Assembly: GCF_902635505.1 (NCBI RefSeq)
Contig: NC_045429.1
Span: forward strand, 31,081,257-31,145,256
DNA: 64,000 bases
Reading direction: 5' to 3'
Source: Sarcophilus harrisii
Lineage: Eukaryota; Chordata; Mammalia; Dasyuromorphia; Dasyuridae
A program made the position numbers and the translations under genes. This document shows, piece by piece, positions 12,801 to 24,800 of this stretch. Numbering within the stretch: position 1 is the stretch's first letter; each line of letters opens with the position of its first letter. Below the pieces are notes generated by a model. It was not told the origin of the DNA. It searched no databases and was given only the letters and a program-made list of their open reading frames with translations.

Positions 12801-15800
12801 AGTGGCTGGATCCTGGGGGCTTGTAATGGAGACTGGGGTCGGGAGAGAGGGTAGGGCTGGGTAGGTGGATTTGGATCATCGAGGTGGTTTGTAACTGGCT
12901 AGAATGAGAATCGAGGACTCCAGCCTAACCATCTAGAACAGGTCCTGCTCTGGGACCACTAACAGGGTGGTCTAATGCGCGTGTCACAAACCTTCCCTGA
13001 ATCATGATCTTAAGAGCAAAGAATAAGATTACAAAGGAAGCTCCTTTTAAAATAATGATCAAGATATTAAAAAAGAAAACAAGTTCAGACTCCGAGGTAT
13101 CTGGGTTTATCTGACCGTGACATTCGCGACTCCACAAACATCACGGCTCCCTATTACCTCCAGGAGAAGCCTTTCAGCCCCTGCTTTTCCCCTGACTTCT
13201 TTACTCCCGGGGACTATGGCCCTGCCTTCCTTTCAGTCGCAGCCTCCGCCCTGTCTGCCCCGCGTGCCTGGAATGCTCTCCCCCCCCCCCCCCCGGGCCC
13301 TTCAAGGCTCCGAGGCTCGGCTCCCCAGGAGGGCTCCTCCCGCGGCTACTTTGTATCCATTTGTATCCAACAGTATCCGGGTGGGGCGGGGAAAGGGTGG
13401 GAGAAGAGAGTGGCCGCGCACGCGCACGCGCCTGAGGGTGGGGCCTATACCTGAACCGCGCCGGGAAGAGGCGCCGCAACACGAGGCCCACGAGACCGCC
13501 GAAGCCCAGCGTCAGCACCGCACTCGTCACCACGGAGACCCAGCCTGTCAGGGGGTCGCGGAGGTCAAAAAGGCTGGGCCCAGAGCTCCGCCCTCTCCCT
13601 CATTGCGCAGCCGCAGTCCCTGGCCCAGCTCCCACCCCAGCCTCTCACCACTCTCGGGCGCCATCTCCACGAGCGCAGGCGCAGACCAGGCGCTCCAAGG
13701 TCCGTGATAAGTGGGGCCGTCCGGCCGCGCGCGCAGCTGTAGTCGGTACTGGGCCCCGGGGCGGAGCTCCAGGGTTTCTCCCAGCGCATCCCGCGGAGGC
13801 TCCAGCACCTGCATAGACCCAAGCGGAGGGGGCGGGGCCAGAGGCCTCATGTGGCCTCTGATTGGCCTGCGTGTACGCTCGTCCGCGGCGGGGGGAGGAG
13901 TTTGACACACCTTTGTCCTGAACTAGGAACTTGCCCCCTACACTCCCCACGTTTCCTGCCCCATACGTGACTTTGCCCGGGTGCCTTCCCCGAGACAGTG
14001 GCGTTGCCACACGCACTCCCACGCGCCGGCAGCTCAGACGCCCTCAGACACCCTCCCTCCCGTGGATGCACCCTAATGCACTGCCCCAACTGTCGCCCCG
14101 CACTGACGCATCCGGACCCTCCCATAGCCCCCCAGGACTGCGGAGACACGGACCCCCGGGCTCCCACGCTCTGCTCTCGCGCCCAGCTCAGCGGCACACC
14201 CCACCTGACACACCGACAAAGCGGGGGTAAACCCTCACCTTCCAGTTCTCGTGGCTCTGAACCGAGTAGCGGATCTGGTAGTGGGTCTTCCCCGGCAGCC
14301 AGGGCGCCGGGGCCCTCCAGGTGAGCTTGAGCTGCCCCCCGGGCCCGGCTGCCCAGTGCAGCTCTGGAGCTTCCCTGAGAACTGGAGAGGCAGGAGAAGC
14401 ATCCTCAGAGCCGCTGGGCCCACCCGGAGCGGGGGCTGGGGGCCGAGCTGGGGAGGCAGGAGGCTGCCGCGTGGAGTCTGGGAGAGGGGCCTGCGGGGGC
14501 AGCGCGGAATCTCACCGATCTGATGCATCCAGAAGGGAGTGGCAAGGTACTGCTGGACGGTGCCCTGTTCGGTGGTAATCTCCACCAGCAGGTGAATGGC
14601 ACTGCCATTTTGAGACTGGAAACGGCAGAGGGAGAGTGGGGTTTCCTCCGCCCTGGAGTCCATCTTCTCACATCTCTCCCAGACGGGGCCCCTGCGGAGA
14701 AACCCCCACCTCCCACCACGGCCCATGAGCCGGGCTAGGCTGACAAGGTCCCGGGCTCCAGGACCATTGTCAGATTTGTCTTCATATATCATATACATAC
14801 GCGCCCATATATAATATACACATACCTATAGATAGATATAAATGTATATGTTATGTAAATGGAGAGGATCTGCCTGTCTATCCATCTATTTCCTCTCCAT
14901 TCACACAACCATCACCCTGATACTGAGACCTCCACCTGGATGATTGCAAGTGTCCTAAGTGGATCTTCCTAAAGTACAAGTCCTAAAGTACAAGTAAAAG
15001 TCGTCCCCTTTCTCACTCACACTGAGTGCCTCCTGTCACTTCTAGGATCAAATATGTCCTCTGTTTGTCTTTTAAAGTCCTCTGTAAACTCTAATCCTTT
15101 CCAGTCTTCTTACATGTTACTCTCTTCCATGTACCCTGGGATACAGGGACTCTGGCCTCCTTAACTTGAGACTCCCGCCCCCATCTCTAGGCCCTGTCCT
15201 GGCTGGGTCTGCCCCACTCCTGGGACGGTCAGACCCCTCATCTCCATCTCCAGGCTCAGCTCTCATCCTCGGGAGGTCTGGTGTTGTCAGCTGGTGGGGC
15301 CTTCCCCTCCCCGATGACCTGCCATCTCCTGTGCCGCCACAGCTGTTTGCAGGTGAGCCCTCTGAGGGGAGACGATGGATGCCAGGATGCACCCCCCAAG
15401 TTATCGTAGCTCGACTTACAGGCTTAGGTGCCTGTGGAGAGGGCTCTAGAGCCCCCCCTCTCTCCTTAGGGAATAGGGCAAATGCAGTTGGCGGAACTCC
15501 ACACCAGTGATCTCCAGCTTGCCAAATCTCATCCTTCTTGGCCTCGATGCAGCTTTTGACACTAGTTCCCCCTCATCTCCTTCTCTGTGGATTTTCATGA
15601 CACGGGTCTCTCTCCCAGCTCTCTTTCTGCCTGCCTGCTCATTTTTCTGGCACATGATTGTTTGCATGTTGTCTCCTCCAGCAGGATGTGAACTTGCCAA
15701 GGGCAGAGATGGCCTTTTCCCAAGTGTATCCCTGGCACACTGAATAAGAGCTAGTTAATGGCCCAAGGCCAGAGAAAGCTAGTCCTTTCCCTTGGTGTAA

Positions 15801-18800
15801 GTCAATACTCGGGTACAATTATCACAAGGAATTTCAAGGATTTCCTTCTCTAAAACCTTTCTTAATAAATTCAAAGTCTAGGGGCAGCTAGGTGGTGTCG
15901 TGGATAGAGTCCCAGCTCTGAAGTCAAGAGGATCTGAATTCAAATCTGGTCTCGAACACTGAACACTTCCTAGCTGTGTGACCCTGGTCAAGTCACTTAA
16001 CCTCAAACAAACAAACAAATAAACAAATGGACAGATAAATGGATGGATGAATAAACAAACAGATAAATAAATTCCAAGTCCCAGGCTACCAGTGTCTCTT
16101 CTATCATCTATGACATTAGTGGAGAAAGGCCCGCCCTCCCTACTACCCCAACTCTAACTGAAGAACAAATGCAGCAAGACATTCTCTGGCTTAAGACCTT
16201 CTCTCTGTAGTCTATCCGCCACTGCCAAAGTGATTTCCCTAAAATGTAACCATGGCAGCCTCATAATACCTTCCCAGCCTTTTAGCACACAGCTCCCCTC
16301 CATGCACTCGATGCTTCAGGTCCACCTGCCTGCTTTGGGGTTCCTCACATGGGTCTCTGTGCCTTTGGACTGGGCGCCCCCCCCCCCAACTAGAATGCAA
16401 TTTCCCCTCATCTGTTTCTTAGAATCCTTGTCTTTCTTTAAGACCCAACCCAAGCTCTGGCTTCTCCCGGTGAGGCTTTTCCTGGTCCTGGGCCTTTTCC
16501 TCTGAGGTTACTTTGTATTTACTTTCTACTGTGTCTTTTTGCATGATTTATTCCTCTGTCCCATCAGACTGTGAACTCCCTGAAGGCAGGGAACATGTTC
16601 TTGGCATCCCCAGCTCTCAGCCTTGTGCCTGGCACAGTACAAATGCTTAATCAGTGCTTGGCGATTGACTGATTGCCCCTGTGGAGCAATGGCAGCTTTA
16701 GTTTGATGATGGTTTGGATATGGACGTGTCATCCACGTCACTAGAGCAACTCTGTGGCCCTAGACCCGGAACTCTCCTTAGTCCAGACCGCCAGCCCTGC
16801 TGGCTCACCTCCGGCCTGCTCACCTGTCTCTAGGACAGCTGTCAGTTGTCCAGTGGTAGAAGTAGCCGTGGGAGGCAATGGGCTGGGCTGGTCCTCGCCA
16901 CTGGCATGTGATACGTTCCAGGTCCTGAGTAAAACACTGAAGCCCAATCTCTCCTGGACCAGGAGAGGAAGACTGTGCTGGGCCCCACCTGAACCTCTCT
17001 CCCTCCCTTCTCCCTATCCCTGCCCTCCCCCCCAGTAACTTCTACTGCATTGTGTGTGTGTGAGTGAATGGGGGGAGGATTCTGCTCTTCTCCCCATTCC
17101 TGTTCCTCTACAAAACCAACCTGCCCTCCCCCGGTGACTCACTGGCGTCCCGTGGCAGGGTAACGTTCACAGGAGATGACCACGGTCCCCAGAAACCCTT
17201 GAGAGAGATTCCATCAGGCTTGCTCCGGAGCTGGAGCCAATATGAGGTCCCAGGTTGAAATCCTGAGATGATACAACTTTCACCTATTAGACCTAGGGAC
17301 TGAAGAGGGAAGATCATTGAATCAGAGACTCAGCCATAGATGGGATTTTAGAGTTCCTATGGTCTACTTCTTCTCCTTCTCCTCCATATAATGTCCCACC
17401 CACCATATCCTTATTATAACCTTGGCTTGGATAGCTACAATAATGGGAAGCTTACTACCTTACTGAAGGGGTTATGTGAATGATTCTTATCCCAAGACCA
17501 GCCTCCTGGGTACATCATCTCTCATTGGTGGAAGAGCTCATATGTATACTGGATTCCTTTATCCTTCTGGTACACTGGCGGCTCAGGGATTTATTCAGTG
17601 AAGGATTTGTGACTCATCCATAGTGAATTTAGCCCCAAAGTAGCCCCCGAGAAAGCCGATAATTCCTGGGCTATGTGAGACCTCAACCTCTAAACTCTGA
17701 ACCTGTCATCTTGGGAATGGAGTAGGGAAAGAAAACCTTGAGGATGGGGCACCAGGGAGCTTCACGGCCATTTCTGTTCATTACCAAAGGAAATGCTCCG
17801 GGCCTAGGGTGAGAGAAGATGGGGACAGAGAAAGCTGGATACTTACTTCTCTGGTGGCCCCAAGCTGCTCTGGCCCAGCCCACTGCGCTATTGTGGGCCC
17901 CCCGACAGCAGGTCCCTGGCTCACGTAGCCTTTTCTGGAGGGTCCCTCGGTGGTGGGGTCCCGCTGCATAGACTGACTCCCTGGAAGCCGCGTTGGAGTC
18001 TGGTCGGGTCTGGGGGTTGCCGTGACCTGGAGTGGCTGGGTATGTGGCCACTTCCTGAATGGGCAGCACATGGGTGCTTGGAGCAGCACTGTGACTGTGG
18101 GCTGAGCGGGGTTGCTGGGATCCAAAGGGCCATATTGAAGTTCATGCTGCATGAAGTCACTAATATCTGAGGGCTGTGCCTCCCATGTGACTTGCAGCTC
18201 CCCAGACTGACCAGAAGTCACTGCCGTGATGCTCTTCGGTGGCACAGGCAGGCCTAGGGGAGAGGACCCAGCATCTCAGGGCTTCCCCAACCACTCCAAA
18301 GGCTTCCTCCCCACCTCAGACCACCGTGAGTGCTCCCCAAACCACCTCAAAGGATCCTTCCAAACCATAGGAGACAGAACTGTAAGTAGAAGGCTGAAGA
18401 ATAAAATACCCAAGACTGTGAAGAATGAGGACAGGATTGGTAAATGGCCTTGAGTCTTGTAAATCTAGAGCTTTAATTGAAAAGGGAGGGGAAGGGAGAA
18501 AATTAACCCAGTGTCTCCAACAAGCCAGATACCAGAGTGAGTAGCCACAACTTAGGAAAGAGAAAAGCAGTTTCGTCACTCAGCTATTCATGAGAGACAA
18601 CATCCAGGAAGGATGCTGGTAGGAATACACGTGACCTTAGATGTCCATGCACAAAAAGGCACAAAGGTAAGGTAACAGATGGGGTGAACCCGTAATTGTG
18701 AAACTTGGTGGGATGAAATCCATGATAGGAATATAGCTCAGGAAGGATATGCTTTATTAGAAAGACATGGGGGAAGAGGCGGGATGAGCTTGAGCAGAAA

Positions 18801-21800
18801 GATGAAAAGTTCATGGTTGGAAATCCAGGAACCAGAGGGGGAATGCAGGAGGGAAGATGAATGGAGGCAGAAACTAAAGGGAGATTTTCACCAGACAGCA
18901 GACTGCTTGGAAAGAAGCAGGAGAGAGATAAAGGGGTCACAAAAGAGTTCATAAGACTGGAACAGAAGCATGATATAATGATGATACAATGGGAGATTTC
19001 AATGTATGCGGGAGATCTCTCTCTCTTCCAAAAACATAGACGCTAATAACTTTGGGAGGGGAGGCAATTGCCCAAGGTCACACAGCTAGAGAAGCTAATA
19101 ACTTCTTGATGGACTGATGGTAATGTCATCTTTCAAAATGTGAAGGCACTGATGTGAGTGGAGAGGAGCTTACTCTTGGGGTAGAAATAATGGGAAATGT
19201 GAAGAAAAGTCATCACTGCCTCTTCGAGATTGTGAAAGAGAAGGAGAGAACATCTGGGTATACCACAGATTTGAGTTCAGAGTGAAAGGGTTCACAGAAC
19301 TAAAATCCTACTGAGGAAATCAGTCCACTACTAGTTGGCAAGTCTAAAGAATTCATTAATAGGGACATCTAGGTAGCGCGGTGGATAGAGAGCTAGCCTT
19401 GAAATCAGGAGGATCTGAGTTCAAATTTGACCCTAGACACTTAACACTTCCTAGCTGTGTGACCCTGGGTAAGTCACTTAACCCCAATTGCCTCAGCAAA
19501 AAAGCAAAAAAAAAAAAAAAAAAAAAAAAAACGGAATTAATTAATAACTCTAGAGAGGAAGAAATAATTCTAGTGAAGAAGAAAAGTGAAAGTGAAAAAA
19601 ACAATGTGGATATATGGGGAATTTATCAACCAACTCCATTTTGAAAAGAGACATACAGAAAATGGAGACAACAGAAGGAAGATGAAGAAAAAAAGATTGA
19701 AGTGAGCCTATAAGAACCACATTAGAAGAGTGAAAGCTCAAAACAAATTGAAAGCTAAAGACAAGGAAAGAATTGGAGGTGTCAGGTTTTGGTTTTAATT
19801 GAGTTTTGTTTTGTTGAGAAAGAGAAAATTATCAGAGAAGGGATAGAAGGGCTGATGATAAATGACAATCAAGAGAAGACTGAGGAGCTCAAGTCTTGTT
19901 TTACTTGTTTTCTCTCTGCCAAGGACTATGACCTTTGCATTGTAAAGGATAGAACTAAAATAGTCACTTTGAAATGGAAGAAAATTAAGGAGATAACTAG
20001 AGATTATTGTATTGTCCTGAGATTCAAGGCGTGGTCTGGAACTTAAGCTTTTGGAAAGCTGGGACTTTGGATGTTTGTCTTTGCATCCCTGATGCCTGGA
20101 ACATTAATAAGTCTTAATGAATGTTTATTGAATTGAAATAGATGGGATTACCAATTCTCTGGGAGTGATACTTGAAAGATGCTGAATGGGAGAAATTCTG
20201 TATGACTGGAAAAGGGTAAATTTTTGGAAAAGGAAAGAGGTTTTTTTTTTTGTTTGTTTTTTTTGCAACATGGGTAATAAGAACATATGTATTACATGAG
20301 TTCATATATATTAGAATCTATAATCATATTGCTTGCCTTCTTAATGGACAAAAAAGGTGATAATTTCAAACAAGATTTTTAAAAAAGAATATAAAATTTA
20401 TTCTTAAATGTAACTGGGAAATATTTAATGATTGCTGATTAATTAATTAGGTACCAATTAATAAAATTTAATAAAAAATAAATGTAAAATGTTCATATAA
20501 TAAAATGTATACAAAATATGAAATTAATCAGACATCTATTTTTAAAAGAAAAAAGAAAGAGACCAAAGTCCTTACAAGATTGAGGTCAGTACATCTGATT
20601 TCAATTCTTGGCACAATTTTTTCATGAATTATTAATGAGGTGACCACTAGAAAAGGAAGCATTAATTACAAATAACCTGCCTAGCTTCCTAAAGAACAGG
20701 TCCTGCCAGTCTCTCTTGATAGGGTTACTTGACTATTAGGCCCAGGGAATGGCATACATGTAATTTATCTAGATTTGTATTTGATATAGCATCCCAAGCT
20801 ATTCTTTGAAAAAAAAAAAATGAGATGTAGAAATAGAGGCTAGTGCAATTAACTGGTTTAGGAACTAATTGAATGACTAGACTCCAAGAGCTGCCACCAA
20901 CGGTTCAATGCCACCTTGGCACACGCTCTCCTGTGAAGTGGCCCAAAGATACGTCCTTGACAATGGGCTGCTAAAACTTTTTTAGCAATAGCTTCTAAAG
21001 GCACAGATGGCAGGCTCATTAATTTTGCAGTGAATGGAAAATTGAGAGAGTGAGAATTGCGGCATGGAGAGCACCAACGTATAGTTGAAAGAACTTTAGA
21101 TTGCAGTCAGGAACATTTGGGTTCAAATCCAGCCTTACAAGAAGTGGGATGCTGAGCAAATTGCCCAATTCCTCTCAGCCACAGTAATACCTTCCTAGCA
21201 GGGGAATGGTGATGATGATGTTAGCTGGCATATAACTATAACTGATATCTAACAGGTTTTAATAACTAGTGCTTTAAAGATTGCAAAGCAATTTATAAAG
21301 ATTTCATTTGACCCTCATAAGTACCTTGCCAGAATGGTGCCAGATGAGGAAACTGAGGCAGCAGAAATTAAATGACTTGCCCAATGTGACACAGCTATTA
21401 AGTGTCTGATGCATGACTTGAACATAGGTCTTCCTGGTTCAGGATCCAACAGGTTCCATGGGATATGATGGATGTGAAGTATTCTGAAGACCTGCAAGAT
21501 CTATCTAAATGTGAGTGAGGAGGGAGAGGAAGAAAAAGAAAAAGAAGAAGAGTTTTACAAAGGAGGAGGAGAAGGAGAAAGAAGAAGAGAAAGATCTTTA
21601 TAAAGGAGGAGGAGGAAGAGGAAAAGGAAGAGAAAGAAGAAAAATAAAGGAAGGAAGGAAGAAACAAAGAAAGTGAAAGAAAAAGAAAAAAGAAAGAGAA
21701 AGAAAAAAGAGAGAAAGAGATAGAGAAAGAAAAAGAAAGAAAGAAAGAAAAAAAGAAAAAGAAAGAAAGATGCCAGGGACCCAAAAGATCTGGACAGGCT

Positions 21801-24800
21801 CTTACTAGACATAAGCCTGATAAATAAGTTGCTTAATTTTTCTGAGCTTCAGCAATATCTTCTTTATAGGATTTTGGTGGCATCCTATGGGATGATTGTG
21901 TAAACTGTTGTGTAAAATTTAAATTTGTTACCTAAATGTCAGATTATTATTAATACAGAGTCAAGAGCCCAAGAAACCTGAAGAGACTAGAAGGGGCAGC
22001 TAGGTGATGCAGTGGATAGAGAGCTACCCCTGGAGCTCGGGAAGCCCTGAGTTCAAATCCTGCCTCAGATACTTGCTAGCTGTCAGGCTCCCTCTTCTCC
22101 CACCTTCACCCCAAGTGCTCATTTCACTTTTGTCTGCCTTAATTTTCTCATCTGTAAAATTAGGTGATGATAACATCTACCTCCTCGGGTTGTTGTAAGT
22201 ATAAAATGAGAGAATATTTTTTAAAGCACTTAGCAAACCTTAAAGCACTATAAACAAGCTGGCAATGCTATTCTTTTTAGTCACATCTAATACGATGAAA
22301 TTCAGATGGCACAAATGTGTTCTTGCAATACTTGGGTGAAACTTCCAGGTATAAGATGAATCCAGAAGCAAAGGGTTGGGGTGGGATGGCTGTAAACACA
22401 CATGTTTAGGTCCGACCCAGACCTAAACATGCTGGATACTGAGAGCTCACTGAACATGTCCTCTGGAGCGTGGAAGCCAGAAAAGCTGCTGGGCTCATTC
22501 AGAGGAGTAGGTCTGCTCAGCTAACAGTCCCTCACCCTGTCTTGCTCAGACGCCACCTAGTAGTGTTCAGTTCTGGGTGACCTGTTTTAAGGAGCCTGTT
22601 GACAAATAGCTGAAGGAACCTCAGATGGTTGCTTAGAGAAAATAAGGTTCCAGAGAGTGACCTTCAAGTATCTGAAGGACTTCCATGGAAGAGACTTGTT
22701 CTGCTTGAATAACCAGCGGTGGAGAAAGGGGAGAGTTGCAAAGAGATAAGTTTAGGCTGAATGTCAGAAAAGAATAACAACTTCCTCTCAGAATAATCCC
22801 CCAATGGAAAAGGGCCTTCCCAGGAGATGATGGGCTCTCCTTTCTTGGAGGTCATTAAGCAAAGATTGGCTGGCCACTGCTTGGTATGTTGGAGCCAGGG
22901 TTCTTTATGGACTGTGCCCTTGAGGTCCTTTCCAGCTTTTAAATTCTGTGATTCTGAGTGAGGAGGGAGAGGGCTGGGAGGAGAGAGAACAGGATCTGAG
23001 GAAAGAAGGCAGGACTGAGAGAACAATATCAGGACTGTAGGGAGGGAGGAGGGTCAGGGCTGTGTGGAGGAAAGAGGGCCAGGGCTATGTGGAGGGAGGA
23101 GAGTCAGGATTGTGTGGAAGGAGGAGGGTCTGAGTTGTTGGAGGGAGAAGGGTCAGGGCTGTGTGGAGGAAGGAGGGACAGATCTGTGGGAAGGGAGGAC
23201 CGGATTGTGGGGAGAAAGGAGCATCTGCACTGGGAGGAGGGAGGAGGGGCCGGGCTGTGCAGAGAGGGCCTCACCCACGTTTTCCAGGCTGAGCACTCGC
23301 TGGGTCCGGTTTCGGCGGTTGGCAGGGTCCCACACCCAGAGCGTCAGCTTGGCAAACAGGCGCATGCCTTCGGCGGGCTGGATTTGACAGACGTGGCGAA
23401 GCCCTCCGTTGGGAAGCCTCTGGGAGCTCAGCGGGCATACTTGGGGCTCCTCCCTACAGGCCGGGCACGGATCTAAGAGACTCCGGAGGCCCCTGTGCTC
23501 TCCCGGCGTGGGAACTGCCAGAGGAGAGGGTGCTGCCATCCCGCGCCCACCCCTCCTCCGGTTGCCTGGCTCCCCGTCCCCCCTGTCCTCCCTCCCTCCT
23601 TCCGGCCTCCACTGGGGGCGGGGGGAGGAGATGGGGAGCGGAGGGGGCTCTACCTGAGGGAGAGGATGCACCGCCGTCCTGCCCCCTCCCTCCCCTCCCA
23701 CTCCCCACCCCGTCTTTTCCCCCTATACCGCCCCCCCCCCATTCCCTGACGGTAGGGGTCGCCTGGGACTACATCTCTGCGTGGGACGCACGCACCCGGG
23801 GTAGGCGAAGAAAAGCTGGTAGGGCCCTCGGTCTTCCTGGCCACCCTCCGCTTCTTGCTTAGCCCAGTCCTCCTCCTCTACCTCGTCCCAGAAGCACGTG
23901 AGGTCCTCGAACTGCCTGGAGAAGCAGCGCAGGGGCTCCGGCTCTGCCGCCAGGAGCGAGGCCTCTGGGAAGGAGCCAAAGGCCGGGCCGTCAGCGGGTG
24001 GCCCGCTCTGGCAGGGCCTGCCCGCGCTCCCCCGGTCTGGCCTGGAGAGGGCCACAGGGCTCCCGGCCGGATCCCGAGCCGGGGTCCGGCTGCGCCCGGG
24101 ACAGAGACCCGGGTCTTTCCCGACGGGGCGGGCGCTGCCGGAGGCTGAGCGGCCGCACGGGGAGCTCTCTACAGGTGACACCAGCGTTAGCCAGTGCTGC
24201 GCTCCAGGCTTCCGAGGAAGGGGCTTGAGGTGGGGAAGGCTGCCCGCACTCTGCGGGGCCTGCAGGGCCTCGGGCTGATGCTTCTGGAGCCCGCTCCCCA
24301 GGCAGCTCCCCCGAGGGCCCTTTGGCGGCTTCTGTGTAGCCTAGGAGTGGCCTGTGGGCCTCTGAGCCTCTCGGACTCTTTCATCAATGCAGATCTCACT
24401 GGCCCCGAGGCAGGCCGGGAGGGCCCCTGACTCCTGGGAAAAGTCCCTTTTTAAAGGGGGACTAGGGATACTCCGGGATGGTAGAGGGAGCCAGAACTGG
24501 GCCAAGGGGAAGAACTGGGGGCTCTGCCCTGGCTCCTCCCACTGGCAGCTTATGCCCTTTCTAAACGTGCCCCTAAGCAGTTGTGTTGGTGTTTGGGCTG
24601 CCAGGAGACTGTGAGCTCCTTGAGAGCTGGATAGGAGTTGTCTTTTTCCTTTCTTTGTATCCCATAACTTAGAACAGTGCCTGCACACAGTTGGGGCCTA
24701 ATAAATGTTTATCAAGTACACAGAGAAATTCAGTCTGGAGCAGAGCTGGCCCTGAGGAGAGGATGACAATTCTAGACAAGCTTTCTCCAGGGTCGTAGCC

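Larger units (their letters stand above)
4052..13450 (-). other. MPL: MPL intron 10, 9.4 kb, repeat-filled
   Basis: This is the longest MPL intron. It holds, from low to high coordinate, an L2 fragment (about 4980-5270), a MIR-like piece (5300-5450), a 5'-truncated L1 (6545-7830), an L1 3' tip (8300-8390), a minus-strand SINE, AT-rich unassigned sequence (8590-9340), a plus-strand SINE, and several L2 pieces (9900-13420). Between 4052 and 4970 and between 5460 and 6540 I see nothing identifiable. No exon-like sequence was recognised. Confidence 0.75.
14692..16823 (-). other. MPL: MPL intron 6, 2.1 kb
   Basis: Holds an AT-rich patch (14770-14860) with TATA and GATA simple repeats, L2 pieces at 14930-15160, 15510-15760 and 16200-16680, and a SINE at 15881-16072. 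The stretch 15161-15509 is GC-richer, unassigned, and has no splice-bounded open frame resembling a protein. Confidence 0.7.
18254..23274 (-). other. MPL: MPL intron 3, 5.0 kb
   Basis: Holds SINEs at 19362 and 21993, an AT-rich unassigned stretch at 19540-20900, a MIR-like piece at 21200-21440, a purine-rich tract at 21520-21770, a CR1/L3-like LINE at 22420-22965 and a G-rich tandem array at 22975-23260. From 18254 to 19350 I see nothing identifiable. Confidence 0.7.

Noticed and set aside
13451-13544. Possibility that MPL exon 10 is misread or the gene is a pseudogene
   Set aside because: Splice sites, phases and all twelve exons agree, no stop is found, and flanking residues (FPAR, box 1) align. 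One lost codon without a frame change fits evolution better than decay, though read error is not excluded.
15881-16000. tRNA genes suggested by A- and B-box-like text (AGTTCAAATC) in many places
   Set aside because: These lie in SINE copies with A-rich tails and target duplications; no cloverleaf with a proper anticodon stem can be drawn by eye.
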